This document shows positions 1 through 8,531 of a stretch of DNA of 64,000 nt, piece after piece. The notes beneath the pieces were generated by a model. It made no database searches, was not told where the DNA came from, and saw only the letters and a program-made list of their open reading frames with translations. Both the position numbers and the translations under genes were made by a program. Numbering within the stretch: the stretch's first letter is position 1; the number at the start of each line of letters is the position of its first letter. The DNA comes from DASUPK01 sp963747425 (GTDB lineage: Bacteria > Actinomycetota > Thermoleophilia > Solirubrobacterales > 70-9). The stretch lies in assembly GCA_963747425.1 (NCBI GenBank), contig CAVVFJ010000014.1, positions 1 through 64,000 of the forward strand, read 5' to 3'.

Positions 1-70
1 GGTCAAGCGTGGCATGGCGACGGCCGCGCCCCTGCAATCGCTAAAATCCGACTTCGACGGTAGGAATAAA

Positions 71-403
71 GTGACTGAAAGCACGAAGCAACAGATCGAC
101 GTCTGCGCCGCGAGCGAGCTGCCGAGCGGAGAGATGAAGCTGATCGACGCTCCCGACGGGGCCAAGATCGGCGTCTTCAACTGCGACGGCACCCTCTACG
201 CGATCGAGGACCGCTGCTCGCATGACGACGGCCCCCTCGCAGAGGGCCCGTTCGACGCGGACGCCTGTACCGTGGAGTGCCCCCGCCACGGGTCTCTGTT
301 CGACCTCACGTCCGGTCGGCCGAAGACCCTCCCCGCCTACCAACCGGTCACGACCTACCCCGTCACGATCGAGGACGACACCGTCAAGCTGGAGGTTGCC
401 TAA
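71..403 (+). CDS. Rieske-type [2Fe-2S] ferredoxin of the suf operon
   Basis: Small soluble Rieske ferredoxin, probably an electron donor for iron-sulfur assembly or a partner oxygenase. The two Rieske ligand motifs are visible: C-S-H in CSHDDGPL and C-P-R-H in CPRHGSLF, about 19 residues apart. No signal peptide or membrane segment. I prefer the GTG at 71 because the family starts close to the IDVCAASEL strand; an in-frame ATG at 14 would add 19 unconserved residues. The stop overlaps the sufB start (TAATG), so the two are translationally coupled. Rieske ferredoxins beside sufB/sufD are usual in actinobacteria. The first 70 bases of the window hold no other recognisable gene; sufC and a regulator may lie just upstream. 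Confidence 0.88.
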   Translation: MTESTKQQIDVCAASELPSGEMKLIDAPDGAKIGVFNCDGTLYAIEDRCSHDDGPLAEGPFDADACTVECPRHGSLFDLTSGRPKTLPAYQPVTTYPVTIEDDTVKLEVA

Positions 404-1850
404 TGGCCACGCCCGAGACCGCCGCACGTGAGCGCCCCGCCGAAGAGCGGGATCTCGCCGGCATCAACGCCGACTACAAGGAGAAGTTCGGCTTCCACGA
501 CCCGGAGTCTGCTACGCCTACAAGTCGCCGAAGGGCCTCTCCCGCGAGGTCGTCGAGTCGATCTCCGAGTACAAGGACGAGCCGCAGTGGATGCGCGACT
601 TCCGCGTCAAGGCGTACGAGCATTTCGAGTCGCGCCCGACCCCGCAATGGGGCGGCAACCTCAACCAGATCGACTTCAACAACATCCACTACTTCGTCCG
701 CGCCTCCGAGAAGAACAGCCGCGACTGGTCAGAGGTGCCAGAGGACATCAAGAACACCTTCGACCGCCTCGGAATCCCCGAGGCCGAGCGCAAGTTCCTC
801 TCCGGCGTCGGCGCCCAGTACGAGTCGGAGGTCGTCTACCACCAGGTGAACGAGAAGCTCGAGGAGCAGGGCGTGATCTTCACCGACATGGACACCGCCC
901 TGCGCGAGCACGAGGACCTGGTCCGCGAGTACTGGGCCACGATCATCCCGCCCAACGACAACAAGCTCGCCGCGCTCAACTCGGCCGTCTGGTCGGGCGG
1001 CTCGTTCGTCTACGTCCCGGCCGGCGTCTCGGTCGCGATGCCGCTGCAGGCCTACTTCCGGATCAACACCGAGAACATGGGCCAGTTCGAGCGGACGCTG
1101 ATCATCGCCGAGGAGGGCTCCGACGTCCACTACATCGAGGGCTGCACGGCACCGACCTACTCGACGGACTCGCTGCACTCCGCGGTGGTCGAGATCGTGG
1201 CGAAGAAGAGCGCCAGGGTCCGCTACACGACCGTCCAGAACTGGTCGCAGAACGTCTTCAACCTCGTCACCAAGCGGGCGGTCGCCCACGAGGACGCGAC
1301 CATGGAGTGGGTCGACTGCAACCTCGGCTCCAAGCTCACCATGAAGTACCCGTCGATCTACCTGCTCGGCGAGCGTGCTCACGGCGAGATCCTCTCGATC
1401 GCCTTCGCGGGCGAGGGCCAGCACCAGGACGCCGGCGGCAAGATCATCCACGCCGCACCGAAGACGACGTCGTCGATCTTCTCCAAGTCGATCTCCAAGG
1501 ACAAGGGCCGCACCAGCTACCGCGGCCTGCTCGAGATCGCGAAGGGCGCCTCCGAGTCGAAGTCGAAGGTGGTCTGCGACGCGCTCCTGCTCGACGAGGA
1601 GTCGCGCTCGGACACCTATCCGACCATCAGGATCGGCGAGGACGACGTCGACGTCGGCCACGAGGCCACGGTCTCGAAGGTCGGCGAGGAGCAGATCTTC
1701 TACCTGCAGTCCCGCGGACTCGACGAGGAGGAGGCCTCCAAGATGATCGTCAACGGCTTCATCGAGCCGATCACGAAGGAGCTCCCCATGGAGTACGCGG
1801 TCGAGCTGAACCGCCTGATCGAGCTGCAGATGGAGGGCTCGATTGGCTGA
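403..1850 (+). CDS. sufB: Fe-S cluster assembly scaffold SufB (one frameshift)
   Basis: SufB forms the SufBCD scaffold complex that builds [4Fe-4S] clusters in the cytoplasm. From ATG 403 the frame reads MATPETAARE through FGFHDPE; from about 513 the frame YAYKSPKGLS continues to the stop at 1850. The break at about 508-512 (net one base missing or two extra) splits an otherwise normal protein of about 481 residues. Family landmarks downstream include SGGSFVYVPAGV, the region around VVCDALLLDEESRSD holding the conserved Cys, and SKVGEEQIFYLQSRGL near the C-terminus. The start overlaps the Rieske stop, and sufD begins 8 bases before the sufB stop. Since SufB is normally indispensable and both halves are intact, a sequence error is more likely than a pseudogene. 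Confidence 0.92.
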
Positions 1851-3084
1851 CGCCGGCGCGGCACCGCCGCTGCCGACGCAGAAGACGCGCGGCTGGGAGT
1901 TCACGGATCTCTCCGGCCTCGAGCTGGACGCGTACACGGCGGCCACCGACGGCGACCCCGAGGCTCGCTCTCGGGCGGACGGGGTGCTCAACCTGCCCGA
2001 GGGCTCCGATCACCTGGTCGTCCAGGTCGACGGCGCCGTGCTCGAAGGGGAGTCCGTCGAGGTCGAGGGCGACGGGCGACCGCACGAGCCGCTGGTCGCG
2101 TCGCTCGAGAGCTCGCTCGAGCGCTTTCCCCACCTGCGCGAGATGCTCGGCTCGCTGGCGCCGAGCGACGATCCGTTCGTCGCCCGCAACGACGGGGCCT
2201 GGCAAGGCGGGGCGCTCGTCTACGTGCCACGCGGCAAGCGCCTGGAGGCGCCGGCGCAGATCGCGGCGGTCCAGGATGCCGAGGGAGCGGCGGTTTCGTT
2301 CCGCACGCTGATCGTGCTCGAGGAGGGCGCCGAGGCGGAGGTCTGGGAGCAATGGCTCTCCACCGATTCGGATCCGGACTCCCTCTTCAACACCGTCACC
2401 GAGATCTGGGTCGGACCCGGCGCCAATCTCCGCTATGTCACCGCCCAGGGACTGAGCGAGAACAGCTGGGTCTTCGCGACCCAGCGAGCCGAGGTGGAGC
2501 GGGATGCGAGCCTTGACTGGGTCGCCCTCGGCTTCGGCTCCTCGCGTGGCAAGGTCCGGATGGACACGCGCCTGGCGGGCCCGGGGTCGAGCGCGCGGGT
2601 CACCGGCGCCTACGCCGGCAACGGCTCCCAGCACCTCGACTTCGACACGACGCAGGAGCACGCCGCTCCCAACACCACGTCCGACCTGGCCTTCCGGGGG
2701 GTGCTCGAGGAGTCGGCGACTGCCGTCTGGCGCGGGATGATCCGCGTGGACCCCGGCGCCCAGCAGACGGACGCCTACCAGGAGAACCGCAACCTGCTGC
2801 TCTCGAAGTCGGCACACGCCGACGCGATCCCGGGCCTGGAGATCGAGGCGAACGACGTGCGCTGCACGCACGCCGCGGCGGTCGCCCAGATCGACGCCGA
2901 GCAGCTCCACTACCTGCGCTCCCACGGGCTCGCCGACGAGCAGGCCAAGCGCCTGATAATCGAGGGCTTCCTCGAGGCGCTGGTCGAGCGGCTCGAGGAG
3001 GGACCGGTCAAGGCTGCGGTCTCCGTTGCCCTGGAGCGCCGCCTCGGCGAGATTCTCGGCGAACGCCAGGTCCAGCCCGCCTAG
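1843..3084 (+). CDS. sufD: Fe-S cluster assembly protein SufD
   Basis: SufD is the paralogue and partner of SufB in the SufBCD complex, needed for iron entry. The 413-residue protein has the SufBD beta-helix core: GALVYVPRGKRLEAP, then GSQHLDFDTTQEH and NTTSDLAFRGVL, and near the end DVRCTHAAAVAQID, whose His matches the conserved C-terminal His of SufD. Start is TTG 1843 (TTG GCT GAC), overlapping the end of sufB by 8 bases, so translation is coupled. It ends the fdx-sufB-sufD operon seen here; no sufC, sufS or sufU follows. A SufT-like gene lies separately at about 21 kb. Confidence 0.93.
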   Translation: MADAGAAPPLPTQKTRGWEFTDLSGLELDAYTAATDGDPEARSRADGVLNLPEGSDHLVVQVDGAVLEGESVEVEGDGRPHEPLVASLESSLERFPHLREMLGSLAPSDDPFVARNDGAWQGGALVYVPRGKRLEAPAQIAAVQDAEGAAVSFRTLIVLEEGAEAEVWEQWLSTDSDPDSLFNTVTEIWVGPGANLRYVTAQGLSENSWVFATQRAEVERDASLDWVALGFGSSRGKVRMDTRLAGPGSSARVTGAYAGNGSQHLDFDTTQEHAAPNTTSDLAFRGVLEESATAVWRGMIRVDPGAQQTDAYQENRNLLLSKSAHADAIPGLEIEANDVRCTHAAAVAQIDAEQLHYLRSHGLADEQAKRLIIEGFLEALVERLEEGPVKAAVSVALERRLGEILGERQVQPA

Positions 3085-3144
3085 CGGCCACTCAGCGGCT
3101 CAGGCCCGCTGTGCGTGCTCACGCCTGAATACGTCCGCTCTACA

Positions 3145-3163
3145 AATAAGACTAAGTCTCATT
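3145..3163. promoter_or_regulatory. Predicted Fur/Zur-family operator
   Basis: A 19-bp near-perfect 9-1-9 palindrome, AATAAGACT-A-AGTCTCATT (8 of 9 pairs match), stands out as AT-rich in GC-rich surroundings. The 9-1-9 geometry is that of Fur-family boxes. It lies 155 bases before the 67-aa gene and the zinc-type ABC genes, with a Fur-family regulator at the end of the same cluster, so zinc-dependent repression by Zur is the simplest reading. The rest of 3085-3317 shows no convincing gene. The factor and metal are inferred. Confidence 0.72.
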
Positions 3164-3317
3164 ATCATGCCGCGGATGCCCGAACGAGAGCCAAGAATCG
3201 CCCACGCAGGAATAACGGCCGACCGTGGGGCCAGTATGCGTGGCGCAAATTCACCGCCGAGCTCGTTGGCGGTAAAAAAGGGCCCACCCAGGGCGCAGGC
3301 CGAGAGAGGAGATCCCA

Positions 3318-3521
3318 ATGGCAATCGAGTTCTACGACGTCAAGCTCAGAGAGAAGGTTCAGATCCCGGAGTCCGAGGTGAAGAAGACGACCTACGAGCG
3401 CGAGGGCAAGGACGGCAAGACCAACGTCCGCTACGCGTTCCGCGCCGTGAACAAGGGCACCAAGCTGACCAAGTTCGCCAGCAAGGCGGACTGGGACGCG
3501 CTGGACGCACCCGTCGAGTAA
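3318..3521 (+). CDS. Conserved-looking 67-aa protein, function unknown
   Basis: A small, charged, cysteine-free soluble protein beginning MAIEFYDVKLREKVQIPES and ending in an acidic tail. An AGGAG Shine-Dalgarno lies at good spacing before ATG 3318. The composition (alternating Lys/Glu and beta-prone stretches such as TNVRYAFRAV and TKLTKFASK) suggests a small beta-rich or nucleic-acid-binding fold. I cannot assign a family. It is the first gene after the Fur-type palindrome and 62 bases before the zinc ABC genes, so it may share their control. Without Cys or a His cluster it is not an obvious zinc-free ribosomal protein paralogue. Confidence 0.8.
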   Translation: MAIEFYDVKLREKVQIPESEVKKTTYEREGKDGKTNVRYAFRAVNKGTKLTKFASKADWDALDAPVE

Positions 3522-3583
3522 GCGGAGCTGGAGGCACCGGCCGAGTAAGCGGACCGGGGGAACGGCCCGGAGCGGAGAGGTAG

Positions 3584-5328
3584 GTGTTCGAGCCGTTCCA
3601 GCTCCCCTTTTTCCAAAGGGGCCTGGTTGAGGTACTGATTCTCAGCGTCGGCGCCGGTGTCCTCGGCAGCTGGATCGTCCTCCGTGGGCTTGCGTTCTTC
3701 TCGCACGCCGTCGGAACGGCGACCTTTCCAGGTCTCGTGCTCGCCGACGGGATCGGGTTCTCGGCGCCGCTCGGGGCGTTCGGCGTGGCTGTGGCGTTCA
3801 CCGCCTCCGTCTGGGGCCTAGCTCGCCGCCGGGGCACCGCCTACGACAGCCTCACCGCGCTCGTCCTCGTCGGTTGCCTCGCCGCCGGGGTGATCCTGGC
3901 GAGCGACGTCTACCACTCCGGGTCGAACGTCGAGCAGCTGCTCTTCGGCAGCCTCCTGCTCGTGGACGGCGCCGACATCCGGCTCGCGATCGTCGCCACG
4001 GCGGCGATCCTGATCGGCAACGCCCTCTTCGGCAACCGCTGGCTCGCGACCGGGTTCGATGAGGTTGGCGGCCCGACCTCGGGTGACAGCTGGCTCGACG
4101 TCGTGCTGCTCGGACTGATCGCGCTGGCGACCACGGCCGCGCTCAGCGTGATCGGCGCGCTGCTGGTGGCCGCGCTGTTCGTCGCCCCGGCGGCGACCGT
4201 CCGGCTGTTCGCAGACCGGATGGCCTCCTGGCAGATCGGTACCGTGCTGCTCGCCGCCGCCGAGGGTACCGTCGGGCTCTGGCTCTCCGTGAAGACCAAC
4301 GCGCCGCCCGGGGCGACGATCGCCACGCTCAGCGGCGCGGTGTTCGGCCTCGCGGCGATGGCGCGTGCAATCGGCCCGCGCCGGCGTGGGCTGGCCGTGG
4401 CGGGCGTCCTCGGCGCCGCGCTGCTGGCCGCCGGATGCGGCAGCTCCGGGTCGGACTCGGGCAAGGTGTCCGTGGTCGCCACCACCACGCAGATCGGCGA
4501 CTTCGCTCGCGAGGTCGGCGGCGACGCGGTCGACGTCCATCAGATCCTCGCCCCCAACACGGACCCGCACGACTACGAGCCGCGGCCAGATGACGTCACC
4601 AGCACGGCCGACGCCAAGGTCGTCTTCACCAACGGCGACAACCTCGATGCCTGGATGGACAAGGTCGTTGACGACAGCGGCAGCGACGCGAAGGTGGTCG
4701 ACCTGGGTGCGACGGTCCCGGTCAACCTGCCGGGCGAGACCGGCGGCCCCGAGGCTTCCCGGTACAACCCGCACTGGTGGCATGACCCGCGGAACGCCGA
4801 GGCGGCCGTCCGGCAAATCGCCGTACAGCTCTCACAGATCGACCCCCAGGACAAGGCCACGTTCGAGGCCAATGCCAAGGCCTACCTGGCGAAGCTGAGG
4901 ATCCTCGACGCCGGGATCGAGAACTGCATGGACACGGTTCCCCGACAGGACCGCAAGCTGGTGACCGACCACGACGCCTTCCCTTACTTCGCGAACCGCT
5001 ACGGAATTGACGTGGTGGGGGCGGTGATCCCGTCTCAGACGACTCAGGCGCAGCCCAACGCCCAGGACCTCAGCCAACCTGGCGGACCTGGTGCGAAATG
5101 AGGGCGTCAAGGCGATCTTCCCCGAGAGCTCGCTGAGCCCGAAGCTGGCGCAGACGATCGCGTCGGAAACCGGGGCCACGCTCCGACTACACCCTCTACG
5201 GCGACACCCTGGGCCCGGCGGATTCCACAGGCGACACCTATCTCCACATGGAGGAGGCGAATGCCGACCAGATGGTCAAGGGGTTCACCGGCGGCAGCCG
5301 GGGCTGTGAGGTCAGCGGCATTGGCTGA
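3584..5328 (+). CDS. Zinc/manganese ABC transporter: permease fused to substrate-binding lipoprotein (two frameshifts)
   Basis: One reading frame joins an ABC-3 family (ZnuB/TroC-like) permease, residues about 1-260 with seven or eight hydrophobic segments, to a ZnuA-like binding protein. The junction carries a hydrophobic segment with the lipobox LLAAGC (Cys codon near 4438), so the second half could be processed as a lipoprotein or stay tethered. Metal-site landmarks are HDYEPRPDDV, NPHWWHDP and DHDAFPYFANRYGI. An ATG at 4358 could start the binding protein separately. Two single-base insertions, near 5073 (AGCCAAC for AGCAAC) and 5180 (ACGCTCC for ACGTCC), break the C-terminus; correcting both gives 580 codons ending SGIG at 5328. 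No His-rich loop is seen, so zinc versus manganese is open; the Fur-type box favours zinc. GTG start at 3584 follows GGAGAGGT. Confidence 0.85.
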
Positions 5329-5338
5329 GGTCCTCGCC

Positions 5339-6062
5339 ATGACGAACGGACCTGGCCGTCGGCTACGGGCGGTCGCCCGCAATCGAGGGCGTGGACTTCG
5401 AGGTCGACGCCGGCCAGCGCGTCGCGCTGCTCGGGCCCAACGGCGGCGGGAAGACCACCCTGCTCCGCGCCCTGCTCGGCGAGCTCCGGCCGATGCGCGG
5501 GACGGTCGAGGTCCGTGGGCGCGCCGCCACCGTCCCGCAGACGGAGCGCTCCCGGCTTGACTTCCCGGTCTCGGCACTGGAGGTCGCCCTGATGGGCGCC
5601 CTACCCCGGCTGGCGTGGTGGAGGCGCCCCGGCCACGCCGACCGCGACGCCGCCCGAGGCGCTCTGGAGCGGGTGGGCGTCGCCGATCGCGCCCACGACA
5701 CCTTCGGCGACCTCTCCGGCGGCCAGCGCCAGCGGGTGCTGATCGCGCGCGGCCTGGTCCAGGACGCGCAGCTGCTGCTGCTCGACGAGCCGTTCTCGGG
5801 GCTCGACGTCCCCGCGGCAAGGGGCCTCGAGACGCTGATCGCCGAGCTCGCCGCCGAGGGGCGCGGGATAGTCATCGCCACCCACGATCTCGCGCAGGCC
5901 AGGCGCTGGGACGCCGTCCTCTGCCTGAACAAACGGCAGATCGCGTTCGGGGCGCCGGACGAAGTGCTCGACCGCAAGGTGCTCGAGGAGACCTACGCCG
6001 GGGCGATCGTCGAGATCCCGGGCAGCGACCGCGTCGGAGTGCTCCCCGCCCACCACCACTGA
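5339..6062 (+). CDS. znuC: Zinc/manganese ABC transporter ATPase (one frameshift)
   Basis: Cytoplasmic ATPase that powers the metal importer. Walker A is GPNGGGKTT, the signature is LSGGQRQ, Walker B is LLLLDEPFSGLD, and the switch His is in ATHD. An in-frame start at GTG 5391 would cut off the A-loop tyrosine (VGYGRSPAIEGV), which is encoded in frame from 5349. ATG 5339 is one base out of frame with that stretch (AACGGAC for AACGAC near 5348), so one extra base is likely; corrected length is 240 residues, normal for ZnuC. It starts 11 bases after the fused permease/binding protein and its stop overlaps the next permease (TGATG). Confidence 0.9.
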
Positions 6063-6914
6063 TGATCGACTTCGTCACAGACCCGCTCGGCCAGGAGTTC
6101 ATCCGCAGGGCGCTGCTCGAGGTGGGGCTGATCTCGCTGGCCGGCGGGGCGCTGGGCTGCTGGGTGATCTTCTACGGCGTCTCCTACGCGGCCGAGTCGC
6201 TCTCCCACGCCCTCTTCCCCGGGCTCGTGGTCGCCGCCCTGGCCGGCGTCCCGATCCTGGTGGGCGGGATCCCCGGGATCGCGATCGCCGCGCTGGCGAT
6301 CGCGCTCGTCGGACGGGTCCCCGGCATCGGCCGCGACACGGCCGTCGCCGTCGTGGTCACCGGGTTCTTCGGACTGGGCGCCCTGCTGGCGCTCTCGCCC
6401 GACTCGCCCCCCGGCGATCCAGAGCCTCCTCTTCGGCGACATCCTGGCGCCCTCCGACGCGGATCTCAGGATCTCGGCGATCCTCGCCGCCGGCGTCGTG
6501 ATCAGCCTGATCGCGCTCCACTGGCGCCTCCTCGCGGTGGCCTTCGATCGGAGCACGGCGAGGTCGCTGGGCGCGTCCCCGGCCGTGGCCGACATCGCGG
6601 TCCTGATCCTGCTGGCGGGCGCCGTCCTGGTCGCGGCCCAGGGCCTCGGCACGCTGCTCGCCGTGGCCGCGCTCGTCGGACCGGCGGCGACCGCGCGCGT
6701 CTTCACCCACCGCATCTCCTCGATGATGGTCGCCGCGTCCCTGCTGGGAATCTGCGCCGGGATCGTCGGCCTCTATCTCTCCTACTACGCCGGTGTGGCG
6801 GCGGGCGCCGCGATCGCCGGGAGCATCGTCGGCGCCTACCTGGTCGCCATCGCGGCCTCGGGGCTCGTGTCGCTGAGGGACCGGATCGCGGTTCCGGCGG
6901 AGGCGGCCACATGA
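6062..6914 (+). CDS. znuB: Zinc/manganese ABC transporter permease (one frameshift)
   Basis: Second ABC-3 family permease, 283 residues after correction, with about eight hydrophobic segments. The N-terminal half runs MIDFVTDPLGQEFIRRALLEVGL with the family's SLSHALFPGLV stretch. A run of six C at 6407-6412 shifts the frame; with five C the protein continues PAIQSLLFGDILAPSDADL into a conserved second half ending VPAEAAT. ATG 6062 overlaps the znuC stop. It is an unfused counterpart of the permease half at 3584, so the importer may use a permease heterodimer with one tethered binding protein. The stop overlaps the regulator start (ATGA). Confidence 0.88.
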
Positions 6915-7352
6915 GCGGGCCGCGAGAGCACCTGGACCGAGCGGGCGCTGGCAGCCCTCTCGAAGGCAGGCTTCCGAAGCGGTGGCGGCAGGCGGCAGGT
7001 TGTCGACCTGCTGGGTGAGCAGGGCTGCGCCCTGACCGCGCTCGAGATCGACCGGAGGCTGCCGGGCGTCGGCAGGGCGACCGTCTACAGGGCACTGGAG
7101 CAGCTCGAGGGCCTGGGGCTGATCCAGCGGGTCGATCTCGGCGGCGACGCGGCCGGCTACGAGCGAGTCGATCCGGGCGGGCACCACCACCATCACATCG
7201 TCTGCGAGCAGTGCGGGCGCGTGGTCGCCTTCGAGGACGACAAGCTGGAGCAGGCGATCGTCGCCCTCGCCGAACGCCCCGACTTCAAGGTGTCGAGCCA
7301 CGAGGTGACCCTGCACGGCGAGTGCGCGCGCTGCGAGCGCGGATCCGACTAG
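6911..7352 (+). CDS. zur: Fur-family metalloregulator, probably Zur (start region frameshifted)
   Basis: Winged-helix Fur-family repressor of about 146 residues. The body reads from about 6924: TWTERALAALSKAGF, then the recognition-helix region GRATVYRALEQLEGLGLIQ, then the metal-site segment HHHHHIVCEQCGRVVAFEDD and a second Cys pair ECARCERG. This pattern (regulatory His cluster, CxxC, second CxxC) is typical of Zur/Fur. No start codon is in frame with the body; ATG 6911, overlapping the permease stop, is one base out of frame, so one extra base between 6917 and 6923 is inferred, giving 147 codons. Lying last in the zinc operon behind a Fur-type palindrome, it probably represses its own operon when zinc is plentiful. 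Confidence 0.88.
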
Positions 7353-7374
7353 CCGACCGGAGTATCTTCAAGCC

Positions 7375-7599
7375 ATGTGCGCTGCGTGTGCGATGGCCGC
7401 CATGGCGGGTGCCAGCGGGGCGAGGTCCTGGCTCCAGGCGCAGCATCAGAGCTGGCTGACAGAGCGTCGGATGAAGGCGGCGACCGCCGGGATCTTCGTG
7501 GCCGCGGCGCTCGGCTCGACGGTCGCGTTGAAGGGCTCGACTCCCCCCGCCCATCACCATCCCCTTCCGCCGCCGGCTGAGCACGTCCAGGTTCGCTAG
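7375..7599 (+). CDS. Small membrane protein with N-terminal CAAC motif
   Basis: 74-residue protein starting MCAACAMAAMAGASGARSWL, then a Trp/Gln-rich amphipathic stretch, one hydrophobic helix (about residues 35-53) and a Pro/His tail with an HHH. The N-terminal Cys-x-x-Cys and terminal His could bind metal, but I do not recognise a named family. It begins 22 bases after the Fur/Zur gene on the same strand and may belong to the zinc operon. Its stop overlaps the stop of the convergent 52-aa gene at 7596-7754. Confidence 0.6.
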   Translation: MCAACAMAAMAGASGARSWLQAQHQSWLTERRMKAATAGIFVAAALGSTVALKGSTPPAHHHPLPPPAEHVQVR

Positions 7600-7754
7600 G
7601 GACTCGGCTCCTTGGCGCTGTCTCGCTCGCGATCCTCGCGGCGCTGCTGCCTGAACGCGTGCAGCGAAGCCGCCAGCACGACCACGACCGGGATCGCGTA
7701 CGGGATCCAGAGATACCAGTGCCCCAGGTGCGCGAGGGGAATGGCTGCGCTCAT
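7596..7754 (-). CDS. 52-aa single-span membrane protein
   Basis: Very short gene on the minus strand encoding MSAAIPLAHLGHWYLWIPYA, then a Val-rich membrane helix, then a charged tail with RQQRREDRERDS. The segment HWYLWIPYAIPVVVVLAAS has the look of small actinobacterial integral membrane proteins that sit beside respiratory or transport genes. The ATG is at 7754 and the TAG at 7596-7598 overlaps the convergent neighbour. No function can be assigned. Confidence 0.62.
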   Translation of the reverse strand: MSAAIPLAHLGHWYLWIPYAIPVVVVLAASLHAFRQQRREDRERDSAKEPSP

Positions 7755-7785
7755 CGTTCGAGGAGTGTGTCAGCCTGCCCTGATT

Positions 7786-8228
7786 GTGGGACGGGGGATC
7801 CGACGGCTCGCGGCTCTGGCCGCTCTTGCGATGGTCGGCGCGCTCACGGCAGGCTGCGGCAGCGCCCAGACACTTCACAGCCTCCGAGCTCGTCGACCGG
7901 ATCAATGCGGAGGGCGTCTCGATCAAGCTTGGCCGGCAGCTCCAGAGCGGGGGCGATGCCAAGCAGCTCTACGCGGTCACGCTCCCGCCCCTTCGCGGAG
8001 AGCCCCCGCCTCCGCCGGGGTCCGAGGGTGGCCGCGGAGCGTCCGCGGTCTCGCTCTACGTCTTCGGCGACACCGGCGGCGCCGATGACCAGCTCGGGAG
8101 CGTGCCGCGGCTCCGCTGGCTTGTTCTGCTTCCAGGCGTCTAACATCGTCGTGGTCCTCGATGAGGAGGGCAGCCGGCTCGAGGCGCAGCGCCTGGCGGC
8201 CGCGATGAAGCGGCTGGCCAACCAGTAA
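7786..8228 (+). CDS. Small lipoprotein, function unknown (two frameshifts)
   Basis: Three pieces in successive frames make one protein: a lipoprotein signal (RRLAALAALAMVGALTAGC, lipobox LTAGC), then FTASELVDRINAEGVSIKLG to about 8100, then CFQASNIVVVLDEEGSRLEAQRLAAAMKRL ending 8228. Extra bases near 7871 and 8101 would reconcile them and give about 146 residues from GTG 7786. A GTG at 7765, directly after AGGAG, is an alternative start. The mature part has a predicted mixed alpha/beta form with two Cys (RGSAGLFCF region) and a Pro-rich loop. Family unknown. It precedes the membrane gene at 8239 by 10 bases. Confidence 0.6.
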
Positions 8229-8238
8229 GGTCACGCCG

Positions 8239-8531
8239 ATGCCAATCGCACACTTCACCGCTGCCGAGCTGCCCGGGACCTTGGCAGTCCTGGTCTTCGG
8301 CATCGCGATCGGCGCTTCGCTGGCGCTGAGGCGCACCGATTCACTGTCTCTGGCCATCCTGGGCTTCTGCGGCCTCGCCGCGGTCGGGTCGGTGCTCGAG
8401 CACTTCCAGGGCGTTCGCGGCGGCCTGGAAGACCGCCGGCTGATATCGCGTTCTTGCTGGCTGGGCTCGCCGTTCTCGTGCTTCTGGTCAGGCGTTCGCC
8501 TGCGAGAGCAGGAACAGCCCGAAGCAGGTAA
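8239..8531 (+). CDS. Small three-span membrane protein (one frameshift)
   Basis: ATG 8239 starts MPIAHFTAAELPGTLAVLVF, with two hydrophobic helices before SVLEHFQGVRGGLED; then the frame breaks near 8435-8445 and a third helix, IAFLLAGLAVLVLLVRR, continues in another frame to TAA 8529-8531. Net change is one missing or two extra bases; corrected length is about 97 residues. The 3' end overlaps the convergent polytopic gene by 44 bases. Function unknown; spacing suggests co-transcription with the lipoprotein at 7786. Confidence 0.55.

Noticed and set aside
729..1991. Long open frame on the minus strand opposite sufB/sufD
   Set aside because: Low-complexity Arg/Leu/Asp translation typical of the antisense of GC-rich genes; the plus strand is clearly sufB/sufD.
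3115..3381. 88-codon frame over the Fur-type palindrome
   Set aside because: It overlaps the 67-aa gene and operator, and its translation is basic low-complexity sequence.
3584..5101. Idea that the permease/lipoprotein fusion is itself a frameshift artefact
   Set aside because: The junction needs no indel and both halves are in one frame; however, an undetected error cannot be fully excluded in this error-prone stretch.
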